DNA of 64,000 nt. Source: Thamnaconus septentrionalis. Its lineage: Eukaryota > Chordata > Actinopteri > Tetraodontiformes > Monacanthidae. The notes under the pieces are model-generated. The model did not search any database and was not told the DNA's origin. It was given only the letters and a program-made list of their open reading frames with translations. Within the stretch, counting starts at the first letter, position 1. Each line of letters starts with the position of its first letter. The stretch covers positions 1,507,501 to 1,571,500 of the forward strand of contig CM020513.1 in NCBI GenBank assembly GCA_009823395.1. The letters are read 5' to 3'. The translations under genes and the position numbers were made by a program. Shown here one piece after another: positions 23,811 to 34,379 of this stretch.

Positions 23811-24500
23811 AGTGTTGGGAGCATTACTTTGCAAATGTAATTAGTTACAATTACAAGTTACCCTACTGAAAATGTAGTGGTAGCCTAACTACTTCAATTA
23901 CTTTGTCAAAGTAATGTAACTAATTACATTTGATTTACTCTTCTAAATTTTGAATGAATGTTCTCAACTGTTTAAACCGAACAGCGTTAAGCCTATTTGC
24001 AGACATTTCTTTTTGTGAAAATGAAGACAGAGCTTGGATTTCTGTTTGCTTATTCTTTTACTGACTTCAACACATAACTTTTAGAGACAACGCCAGACAA
24101 ACATTACACAGCAGTAGCAAAAACTCCGCCCCCCCCCAGATGATCACTTCATGGACAACTGCTTTGCAGGTGACAGGTTATCTTGGAAGAGGTGTGCTTG
24201 CTTTCAGCACCAGGAAAGAGCAGAACAGAGAGAGAGACAATTTAACTGGCAGGCGAGTAAGTTGGAGGCAATCGGAAGCATCAGAATAGTGACAAACTTT
24301 CATCTGTGGAGGGAAACAAAAAAGCAACAGGAGTAACATTATCAATAAAGCCCGGCCGTTTTTTTTTTGTCGTAAAAATTGATCATATGTAATTAATATT
24401 GTAACCATGAATAATTCCATGAGTAACTTAATTATACAACATTTACAATTATCCTTCCTTTGCAATTAAATTATGTTACATGTAATTCATTACCCGCTAC
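23811..24500. mobile_element. Interspersed element with AGTGTTGGGAG terminus
   Basis: The left end, AGTGTTGGGAGCATTACTTTG followed by TAATTAGTTACAATTAC, is a familiar terminus of non-autonomous DNA elements in fish. The right end near 24470-24500 (ATTCATTACCCGCTACACC) is a loose inverted copy. The interior is AT-rich with no intact transposase. Boundaries are approximate. Confidence 0.55.
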
Positions 24501-24867
24501 ACCACCGGCCACTTCACCAAATCCAGCGCCAGGTGCCTAATAAAGTGGCCGCCGCGCTGTATGCACTGCACACGCTTTGGGCCACCGCGGTTATTTGTGT
24601 GCTAATTTAAAATGTTCAAAGTGAGCGATGACGTAGCTTTACCCCTCACCCCAGCACTGCCCCCCCTCCACTCTCGACCCCCCCGCCCTCCCCGCCTGAG
24701 TCGGCTTCATCTGCTCCATGACCCAGCAGAGCAGGTAACAAAGCGGCTAATAAAGCAACGACGTCTGTCGTCAGCTGCGTCATCGACCGGATGAGTGAGT
24801 CTGGTGGGAAGCGGAGCTCCGCTCGCTGTCCGCTGAGAGAAGCTCCGCCGAGGGAGAGGAAGGAACC

Positions 24868-26950
24868 ATGAGCAAGGGTGAGCCAGGGGTGGGGGGGGTG
24901 GATTGATGAAGGAAGATCTCAGGGATTATTCTTTTTACAAATTTGATTTTTTTTTTTTTATTTTGGAAAGGAAATAAACGTTTCAGCTTTTTCTCCCAGT
25001 TTGCTTTGCAGTGGTGGCGCTGGTGTGCCTGGAGCTTTCCAGCCCGGCCGAACCCCCCGGCTGCGGCCACGGACACGCGGCCGGCTGCCGCCTGCGCTCC
25101 CTGGCCGAGCTCTTCGACAGGGTCATCCAGCAGTCCTCCAGGATGCACGGCATCTCCAGCGACCTGCACTCAGAATTTGTGAGTTCTCTCCCTCCGTCCT
25201 TCACTCACTCCCCCCGCCCCCACCACAACCACCACTATTCATCATAACTTCCAGTTATCGGTGAAAAAAACAAACCAAAACAAATAAGCTTGTTTCTGCT
25301 GATTGGCTTTGCCTGCAGGAGCGATACAACTTCCCCAACAGGATCCTCATAGGGAAGCGGAGGTGCCACACATCCAACATACTAACGCCTGAGGACAAGG
25401 GCCACGCACAGAAGCTTGGGGTGAGTGCTCCCGAGTGCAGACGCATGGTCATCCAGAGGTCATCTGGAGGCACTGCACTAACAAATGAGCAGAATCTCTT
25501 GTTTTCTTTTCTACCTGCCACTGCAGAGAGAGCAGCTGATAGAGGTGATCCTCAAGCTCCTGGGGGCCTGGGGTCACCCGCTGTCGCAGCTCCACTGGAG
25601 CATCAACCAGGACCACGACCAGGACAAGAACCAGGACTTCAGCCACTACAGAACCAACAAGGCTCTGGAGATCAGCAACATGGTGCGCGAGCTCAGCGAC
25701 GGAGTGGCCATCATGGTGGAGAAGGTGAGAGTCCATCCCACTGACCGACTGGTTGACTGACTGACTGACCGACTGACTGAGCAACTGGTTGACTGACTGA
25801 CTGACTGACCGACTGAATGAGCAACTGGTTGACTGACTGAACGACTGACTGACTGACCGACTGACTGAGCAACTGGTTGACTGACTGACCGACTGGTTGA
25901 CTGACTGACTGACTGACCGACTGACTGACTGACCGGCCAACTGGTTGACTGACTGACTTATGGACTGACTGACTGGCTCACTGACTGACTGACCGACCAA
26001 CTGGTTAACTGACTGACTGACAGATGGACGGAATGACTGACTGGCTCACTGACTGACTGCCCGACCAACTGGTTGATTGACTGACTGACTGACTGACTGA
26101 CTGACCGACCCACCAAGTGGTTGACTGACTGACAGGCAGACTTTGTTTGTCCACAATACAAGCTCACTGCACCAAGGGTAGACCATGATGATGATGATGA
26201 TGTTGATGATAATGATGTATGAATTACTATTATTATTATTATTATTGTTAGTAGTAGTAGTAGTAGTATTGTTGTTAATATTATTATTATTACTGGGTAG
26301 ACTGTTGAATTGCTTGTTAACTGGAATCAGCTGATCCTGTGACGCCAACCTGACGTATGAAGGCATGAAGGCATATTGACGTGGCGAAGGCGACCTGCTG
26401 AAACTGAGGGCCAGCGTCAGAGTTGGGGGAGGGCGGGGGTATGGGGGGGAGGGTGATCGACTCCGAAGGTCATGGTGACTTTGAAAAACTGCCGCAGATC
26501 TCCTCGGATTTTCCCATCACACATCACAGCCGTCCCCAGGGTTCACGGAGCAGAGGAAGTATGCAGCGAGCGGCGGACTGAAATGCCTCGTTGACGTCAG
26601 GGGTCAGAGGTCAGAGTGGGCAGACTGGTGGGAGACTGTAGGAAGGCAGTCAGGGACTCGACTTGCCACTGGATCACTGGGTCACAGTGGCTGCGAACCA
26701 AGGTTTGCTGAATAGCATCTCATCTCTGGACACACACAGGATGGATGGATGGATGGATGGACTGATAGATAGAATATCTATATCCATCTACTTTCATCAA
26801 CTTTATAGTTGTATAGTTGTATGTATATATAAATATATGTATATATATGTATACATATTTGTATATATATGTATACATATATGTATACATATTTTCATAT
26901 ACACACAAAATTCAGAAACAAAATTTGATATTTTTTTTTAGAAATTCATA

Positions 26951-27030
<80 letters not shown>

Positions 27031-27716
27031 TATTTTATTTGAAGGCGCCTTTCTGGCACTCAAGGATTCTGTACAGACCAACAATAAAATCAGAAAAACA
27101 CACAAGCTGTAAAAAGGTTAAAATTTGCAAAACAAAGAGAAAAAGCAGTCCCAAACAGATGGGTTCTGAGGGTGGATTTGAAGAGGGGAAGTGAGCCCAT
27201 GTTTCTGAGCTGGTGTGGAAGAGAATTCCAGAACTGGGGAACAGAGCGACTGAAAGCTCTGCTCCCCATGGTGGTAAGACAGGCAGACAGGTGGATAGAA
27301 GTACATACATCTGAGTGTATGTGAGAAGGTGGCGACATGGAGGAGGGCAGACAGGTATGGAGGGGCGAGATTGTGAATGGCTTTAAATGTCCCTCTCTAT
27401 ACACAGTAAACACACACACACACATCTCTATCAGCACCTGCTCCTGATTCGGTGGCAGGGTTAAGAGTGTAAAACTGCTGCTGACTGTTGGTGTGGTTCT
27501 CCTCAGATGAAGCTGCTGGGCGTGCTCGGCAACACGGTGGGACACGACCCCCCCGAGAGCCTGGCTCCGTCCTCTGACCTGTCCTTCTACAGACGCCGAG
27601 ATGTGGATTCTTTGGACCGCCACGACCTTCTCTACTGCCTTCGCAGGGACTCCAATAAAGTCAAGAACTACCTCCGAGTCCTGAAATGCGCCACCTTCCC
27701 TGGTCCGGACTGTTAG
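24868..27716 (+). CDS. prl2: Prolactin 2-like hormone, 5 exons, 232 aa
   Basis: A secreted four-helix cytokine of the prolactin/growth hormone family that should act through a prolactin receptor and JAK-STAT signalling. Exons 24868-24877, 25000-25178, 25319-25420, 25527-25724 and 27507-27716 have GT/AG borders. Phases agree, and the five-exon layout is the family standard. The tiny first exon encodes MSK plus one base. The acceptor at 25000 is preferred over 25012 because it gives a longer hydrophobic signal peptide (VCFAVVALVC). Family marks are ELFDRVIQQS, the CHTSNILTPEDK segment and the ending CLRRDSNKVKNYLRVLKC. The mature part has six cysteines, including the N-terminal pair that fish prolactin 1 lacks, which favours prl2. 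Intron 4 (1.8 kb) holds a minisatellite and an L2 fragment. Somatolactin or growth hormone are less likely. Confidence 0.85.
25738..26135. repeat. CTGA-based minisatellite in prl2 intron 4
   Basis: Tandem CTGACTGACTGACCGA blocks separated by GCAACTGGTTGA-type spacers, beginning 14 bp after the exon 4 donor. The Ser-Val-Ser-Gln open frame on the other strand is an artefact. Confidence 0.95.
26180..26946. other. prl2 intron 4 middle part
   Basis: Short trinucleotide runs (GAT, TAT, TAG) at 26185-26290, unique sequence at 26300-26735, a (GGAT)n run at 26742-26760 and TA/TATG-rich sequence at 26815-26905. No exon was found. Confidence 0.6.
26947..27310 (-). mobile_element. 3' end of an L2-type LINE (minus strand)
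   Basis: Reading the minus strand, 27290-27130 encodes the typical C-terminal end of an L2/CR1 LINE ORF2 (SRAFSRSVPQFWNSLP, then FKSTLRTHLF), followed by a 3' UTR ending GGCGCC and a simple-repeat tail (TTA/GTA)n at 27030-26947. L2-clade elements end in such short tandem repeats. The 5' part, including the reverse transcriptase core, is missing. Located in prl2 intron 4. Confidence 0.75.
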
Positions 27717-27761
27717 TGCTGATGGCCAAGCGCCGTAGTTGTTATTTATTATACCTGTAAA

Positions 27762-27767
27762 AATAAA
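27762..27767 (+). terminator. prl2: Poly(A) signal AATAAA for prl2
   Basis: AATAAA 46 bp after the prl2 stop codon, overlapping a second AATAAA, followed by a TGTGTTTC-rich segment. This gives a very short 3' UTR. Confidence 0.7.
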
Positions 27768-27789
27768 TAAAAAATGTGTTTCTTTGCTG

Positions 27790-28635
27790 ATGAGTCATAT
27801 GCGCCATGCACTCCAAGCCTGACTTTTTTGTTTCGGAAGGGGTCCATTCCTTTAAACGTGGTTGTGCATCCGTTGTGTCATTTTTCTGCATCACAGAATA
27901 GTAATGTCCTGGCCAATTCAAATAAGTGTGTTCTCCAGCACTGTGCATCTTAAAAAGAAAGAAAAGAAATGAAGAGCAAACCCATGAATAAACTGCCACT
28001 GTGTGTTTTGACTCACATCCCTGTCGTCGTCCCTGTTTACCAACATATTTATAGACTAAGCATAAATATAAAACTTACGTGGTGAACACGTATGGAAACC
28101 ATCACTTGGCTTGCACCTCAGAGCTGAACATAGAAGGAATAATCAGCGTGGAAACAGGACTCATTTATTCACTTTATTTACAGCTGACCAGCTTTACATC
28201 CACAACCTTTAAAAAAAAAAAAAAAAAAAAATCATATTTACAATTTTTTTCACCTCATTTCTTTTTCTCTGGATTGTGAGTGGATTTTTCATGTCGATGT
28301 GCATGCAAATATGATTATTAGTAAATTAAAAAAAGAAAAAGATTGAGGAAGAAAGAAAAAAACCCTCGAGACGTATTAAAATTGAGTCATTTATGCTCCC
28401 GTCTGATGTCAATTACAGTTTCAGAGGGGCGGGGGAGGGTAAGGTGGGGGATATTTCCAGGAAAGTCACGTACCAATGAATCGTGTGCCGCAGCCACCGA
28501 GACGTGAATAACGGCGGTGACCAAGCAGTTGAACCTTGTTACATCCGTGACGCACACGGCAGTTAGCCTACATGCAGTGAGAAGCTAATGTTGCTCAGTG
28601 TTAGTCTGAAAAGAGCACAGAGGGCCCTGAGCGGG
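27790..28635. other. Intergenic between prl2 and dbx2 (convergent)
   Basis: No gene seen. A poly-A run at 28210-28231 is the main low-complexity piece. TTTATT words at 28164 and 28175 are minus-strand AATAAA signals that could end the dbx2 transcript. Confidence 0.5.
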
Positions 28636-28639
28636 AATA

Positions 28640-29705
28640 CTCAACCACACTTTGGACACGTTTCCACAAGTGCACCTCAACTCGGCTTGGCTCGGCTCAG
28701 CCCGAGTCGGTTTGTAGTTGTTTCCACTAACGACAACACGGTTCCAGCCGTCACCATTTTGGTCCCTGCTTCCTTGGGGTTCCAAGCGGGCCGAGTAGGG
28801 ACCATAATGGTAACGTAGACACAGAGCAGGGCAAAGATTGGGTAAGAGTTTTGATGAAAGAGGAGTTCGAGTCCTTCACCAAAACCAAACTGGCATTTTT
28901 AAATCCCTCGCGAGAAATAAAACAGCAACAACAACAAAAACTACAGAATGACCACCGAAGCATCACAGACCACAACAGTTGGCGTGAAATGGAAAATTTT
29001 TGTAGGTTTGTTCAGCCGCATGGATGCAATGTACCACCAGCCCGGTGGGCAACGGGAGGGAGACGGACGCGACTCGGCCACGACAATAATTGGGAACGTG
29101 TATGAGAAGTGAGTGTATTGTGACCCCAAGCAACGTTAGTTTTAGGGCTATTTGCAAAGTACAACCGCTGCCTCATGTAGCTAAACTGTTAGCCGCCACC
29201 GCTAACTCCATGTTCTGCTTGTGTTTTGTGTTTGCTGGCAGCGAAACTTTCGCTGTTTAGAACGATTTTAACCCACGCTTAAGTGTTAACACCGGTTGAA
29301 TGAAGCTGTTGCTGTTTTGTGCTTTGTGTGGACTTAAGTTGAGCAGATTTTTGTCTAATAATAAACAACTTTGTGACTCAAGTGGTCGTTTCGGCGTCTA
29401 CATTTTCTCTGCCAAGGACAGTGTTTTGATACAAATCAATAGTATTAAACAAAATTAATAAAAAGTCCTATTAAAGTGTTTTGTAAAAAACAAAACAAAA
29501 ACACGGTCAATACAAAAAGTAAAACCTATGAATCAGCGACATGGAAAGCGTAACAAATGTGAAGGGACCTTCAGTCCGCCTCGCAGCAGTAACTCCACCC
29601 GGTTGAGCTGGTACCAAGTTGTGGTGGAAACGCACCCGTGCCAAGCCGTACTGTGCTGAGCCGAGGTGGCTCGAGCCGAGTAGCGCTAGTAGAAACAAGC
29701 CCTTT
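28640..29705. mobile_element. Non-autonomous DNA element, copy B (abuts dbx2 stop codon)
   Basis: A diverged relative of the element at 11240-12505, in the same orientation. It begins near ACGTTTCCACAAGTG and ends GTAGAAACAAGCCCTTTG. Shared ordered segments include GGTTCCAAGCGGGCCGAGTAGGGACC-type sequence, CAGCCCGGTGGGCAACGG and GTCAATACAAAAAGTAAAACC. It ends about 30 bp from the dbx2 stop codon, so dbx2 3' UTR sequence must run into it. No transposase. Confidence 0.75.
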
Positions 29706-29734
29706 GACAAAGTCACTCGCTCTCCTCCTGCCTC

Positions 29735-32352
29735 TTATGAGTCCTTGGGGCTCTTTTGTGAGACTGGCGATCTCTTTGCTTTGGCATTGGTGGTTGGTTC
29801 CTCTTCCACCTCCCCAACCCCCACCACCACCACCACCTCCTGCTGCTGCTGCTGCTGCTCCTCCTCCTCCTCCTGCTCCTCCTCCTGGGGAGCAAGGCCC
29901 TGGGCCATGAGCTCGTCCATCGGAGAGCGAGTGTGGTGGACCTCCTTCTCCTTGCAGTTCCTCCACTTCATTCTGCGGTTCTGGAACCATATCTTCACCT
30001 GACGGTGGCGGCAGAAAGGGGGGCGGGGTTCAATTTCCAAAGCGGTTAGACTTTTGGAAAAAAAATGTAAGGTTTACGTGTGTGACCACCACTGGTGTCA
30101 GTCACAACGTTGTGTTGAGAAAACAAAACAAATGCTTTACATCTTAGATATGGACATATTTTAAATGCTAAGCTAACTCTAGCACCAGCAGCACCCCAGC
30201 CAATTGTCAGTACTCAGTTTGTAATTGTGTCCGACAATATTCTAAAGTTCATCGCAGGGCACAGAGAGGCCAATATGTCTCATATTCAATGATGCTCACT
30301 TACACAACACTCAGTTAGTATTTTACTGTTAGTGTGTCTGTCTTAAAGACGTGTAATATTCAGAGCTTTTGAAAAAAAAGTGGTTACATTTTAGATTGCA
30401 GTGCTCTTTCGCTCTCCCTCCCCTCCTGAGCTTGCCAGTGAACTACAGTGGCCTGCACACCCAAACCTGGATACCTCGTCAACCTTCTTCTTTGTTAGTT
30501 TATTTGACATGAGCCTTTGCCCTTATTATGAAACATGCTTCCAGGCAGCTGGATTGTGCACAACAGGCTTCCTTGAAAATGTGGTGCTGAGATGAGATGG
30601 CAAATAACTGGGAGCGAGACCCTTACTGTTCTATGTATATTCTTATAAATATTTGAGAACTGTTCTAAGGGTAGGAAAGCCAAATAACTTTTATTTTACC
30701 GCAATTATATACTTGAATTAATATATTTATGTGCAGTGCATTAAGTTGTTACCAATATAAAAATCACAAATCAAACCAAATATTACACACTGGACCAAAT
30801 TAAAATATTCGTAGCTTAAACATGGGATTGAATGCTCTCTATCTCTATAAAAATAAATATGTATGTATATATATACACACACAGAAACAGGGCTAGCTCA
30901 TAACGTCTAATCACCTGTGACTCCTTGAGGCTGAGCTCAGCCGCCAGCTTGTTGCGGTCAGTCTTGCTGATGTACTTCTGCCTTCGGAAGGTTCTCTCGA
31001 GCTCCTTCCGCTGCTCCTCAGAGAACACCGCTCTCCTCAGGATGCCTCTGCGTGACTTGGGGCTGACGTCCGTGGGCCACATCTGAATAGCGCCACCCTC
31101 TGGAGAGAAACATCCAGTCATTTCAGTGGACCGGGCGGGCGGAGTAACATAGTAAACCAGAGATGACGAATGTACACTTTGCACACTAAACCTAGAGAGA
31201 GAGAAATACAATCATCTGCCCGCATTTGTATTATGTACAATATGATGATTTGATAAAAGTGGCAGTTAATGACACTTTTTGCCACACTCACTTTATTTCT
31301 CACTTTTCACTTCACTTTTTTCCCCCTTCCCATTTGCACAATTTTACAAAGTCGAGGTGACTAAAGAGGACAGGAAGCTGCATAGCTGTTTGGGGGGAAA
31401 GCTAAAAGAGAGGGGTACGAGACTTTTGATGAAGTGTGAGTAGCAATCCCACGCCACTTCGGTCACAGGTGCGCACAAAACAAAAGTCAAGGGGAACAAT
31501 CCATCCAGGCCATTCAGTGTTGCCTTTTTAAGCTGTACGACAAATCTGCACACGGACCACCTCTGGCGAGCGCGTAACAGGTTTGGACATGCTTCTCAGT
31601 TCTCCTTTTGGGGCTCAATGACTCCCACTTAAATAGCTGATTACCAGGTCATTCCTGGGCAACGTGTGTGTCTACTGGAGGGGGCCGAGCATAGAGCCCT
31701 GCGGGACTCCAACAATGGAGCCGTTCAATAGAAATGCCATTATGCCGTAGCTCACTGCCCCTCCACCCCCCACACACACACTAAATCTTTTCACTTGCAG
31801 GTATGGAGGCAGTTTGTATGTGAAGATGAGCTGGAAAAAGTCTATAAAAGTCACCCTCATTGAATGCTTTATGTCCCCAGTCAGAAAAGTCCCCCCCAAA
31901 ATGGCCACAAATGGGAGTTGAAGGATGGGAGAAAGGAGTGGGTGGGGGAGGTTGGCGAGGAAAGCTCTTTAGCCACACAATGGCAGGGGGATGTTCCCGG
32001 TGCAACCCTCCTCTGCAGAGTTTTTTTTTTTTTTTTTTTTAAGTTTTGTGTGCCTAGCGGGGTTCATTGCTGTGGTGAAAAATTGCGGCGAGGTCGCGTG
32101 TGGATGGTGGAGTGAAAGTGCCGATTGGTCACGGCCAGGCACGGCATTGTTGCGTTGCCGGGCACTGTGGGAAAGTGTCAGCCTGACTGAGGGGAATCCA
32201 GGGACATGTGGCCATCAGACCTTCATTTGTTTATTGATTTTCGATTTTTCCCCTTTTATTCAGTATTCAACAAGCCATCGTAGGTTCCGTCAACCCATGA
32301 CTTCCAGATGCCGTGAGACAAGGCAGGAGAAATTGCAAGGTTGCAAAGGATT

Positions 32353-32392
<40 letters not shown>

Positions 32393-32612
32393 AGGATTGA
32401 AAACTTTTGAATTCATGTCAAGGTTTTCTTTTTTTTTTTTTTAAGGAAACAAATAATATTTAAGCCTGAAAATTAGGTTAGGGGGATTTTTTTTTTATTC
32501 CAGCATTTTAGAATTTACAGTTTTTGAATTGATTATCTGCTTTTTTTTATCTCCTTAAAAAAGAATCAAGAGCTGCAAAACAAGTATATATATATATATA
32601 TGTATATATATG

Positions 32613-32690
<78 letters not shown>

Positions 32691-34269
32691 TTGGAATTTG
32701 GAAATTTTTTTATTCACTGTTTTTATGTAACTGACCTCTGCGAAGTAATCCACCACTTTTCCTTCAGTAGGAGTCAATGCTTTCTAATTGTAATCTGATT
32801 ATGACAGAAGACAAGATGTTTATTAGCTCTGCATATTTGCGCTGCTAAAAGTCTGCATCTGCTCGTACAAAACAGAGGGGAGCAGGGGGAGCGGGGGGTC
32901 CCCCAGGGACTCTTAAAAAGCAGCCCACCCCTCTTCCCTGTCCTAAACAGCCGTGAATGGTTATGAATAGAGCCGTGCAGAGCTGAGCGGAGAATTAGCT
33001 CTTTGGCATTGCATCCGTAATTAGCTGTGGAGAGCATGAGAGACCCCGCTGCTCATGCTGAGAGAGGAGCTGAGGCATTGCTGATGAGGCATAAAACACT
33101 CACTGGAGAAGACAGGAGGGGGGCTGGACCCACCGCAGCATGCCAGCAGATACTGCGGGCCCCGCAGGAAAATGCTGCTCAGGGCGCCTGCAAAGACAGA
33201 AAAAAGCAGTCACTCAACTCAGTTAGAGTTGCCTGCTGCAGAGATTGGCCTGATCCAAACACCCAGCACACCCAGTTGCTCTCATTCAATCTGCCCTTTT
33301 ATTTTTTATTTAAAGCGAAAAATCTGACCTCCGTCTCTGACATTTGGATGTATGCAAATGCAACAAGTTTTAATGGTCATTTTCAATATTTGAAAGTTGT
33401 CACTGTGCAGTAATAAGGCACTTTAATTTTAGAGATAGAGATTTTAGAGGTTTATAGATTATATTTATAGGTTCATTCATATTAACACCAACAAGCATTT
33501 TAACTTTTATTGTCTCTGAACGTTTTTGGAAATCTTACCATTTTCTCTCCAATTTTCTAATTGCGCATTCCTTTTTTGTCAAGGTAGCCGGTAATTACAG
33601 AAACAAGTAACTAAATATTGTCAATATACTATGTAAAAGTTAGGACATACATAATTAAAATTGTTCAAGTACGGCAATTTTTTTTGTGCTATTGGCGAGT
33701 TACTATGGAGGGTAAGACAAGATATTTTTTGAATAATGTGTTTCTTCACAAGTGAAGAAGACATCATAAATGATTATCACACACGATAATAATGAATACT
33801 AGATATCCACAATGACATTTGTCGTATGAACTTAGCAGAAACTAATTCATCTGATCTCAGAGGACAAACATATAATTCATTCAATTCTTGTGTTTTCCTT
33901 ATAGTTGACGTTGTACATTGAAACCCTTGCTAACACGTAACCCAGCTAATCCTCCTCTAGTCTGCTGGCAGTGAGGTGAAAAGTAGCGCCTTTACCTGCT
34001 GAGTGTGGTGGCGGAGGAGGCCCGCCCAAGTCTTCCCTGTGGGCCTGGGACTGGTAGAGCCCAAAGTCCGAGGCCCAGCTGCTCCTCAGGTGTTCCCCTG
34101 CCGCCGGCCTCAGGTGAGAGCCCTTCAGCCCGTTGGGCTGCGATGGGGTTTGTGTCTGTGCTTGGAGCAGGTTGTCGATGAGAAAGCACTTCCCCGAGCT
34201 GCCGAAGCCCGGCAGGGCAGGAGGAGAGCCAGCCATGTTCACCCTGGAGCAGCTCTGGACTGAGAGCAT
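29735..34269 (-). CDS. dbx2: Developing brain homeobox protein 2, 4 exons, 268 aa
   Basis: DBX2 is a homeodomain transcription factor that patterns interneuron progenitors in the vertebrate neural tube; it acts in the nucleus. Exons in transcript order are 34269-33996, 33187-33104, 31099-30915 and 29998-29735, all GT/AG and phase-consistent (1-1, 1-1, 0-0). Exon 1 carries [16 protein letters not shown], matching the N-terminal repressor motif of DBX2 rather than DBX1. The 84-nt exon 2 contains ACCGG, a DBX2-specific piece. Exon 3 begins the homeodomain ([19 protein letters not shown]) and ends LKESQ at the usual homeobox intron site. Exon 4 starts with recognition helix [14 protein letters not shown]. 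The start at 34269 gives an N-terminus about the human length; an upstream in-frame ATG at 34371 is possible. The C-terminus is short and has Glu, Gln and Val runs. Human DBX2, as recalled, is about 339 aa. Confidence 0.92.
31672..31740 (-). mobile_element. Tiny LINE reverse-transcriptase fragment in dbx2 intron
   Basis: The minus strand encodes [12 protein letters not shown], which matches the reverse-transcriptase motif GVPQGS.LGP of non-LTR retrotransposons. The surrounding frame is not clearly homologous, so this is a small decayed remnant at best. Confidence 0.4.
32357..32690. repeat. (CT)n and (TA)n microsatellites in dbx2 intron 2
   Basis: A CT run at about 32357-32390 and a TA array at about 32585-32686 with TGTA interruptions, separated by T-rich sequence. 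They lie in the roughly 2-kb intron between dbx2 exons 2 and 3. 32800-33030 in the same intron is unique sequence with several TAATTAG-type words. Confidence 0.9.
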
Positions 34270-34379
34270 CCTGTGACCCCCGACGCTGGAGTCCCCTCTC
34301 TGGGCAGCCGTGGTGCCGCTGACACCCGTCGCTCCTCTGATCCCGTCCCGCCGTGACCAGGCCAACTTCATTAAACTCG

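Noticed and set aside
25449..26167. Ser-Val-Ser-Gln repeat protein on the minus strand
   Set aside because: Antisense translation of the CTGA minisatellite in prl2 intron 4.
31672..31908. LINE ORF of 78 codons in dbx2 intron
   Set aside because: Only the short GVPQGS motif is convincing; the rest of the frame has no recognisable RT sequence, so only a tiny fragment was listed.
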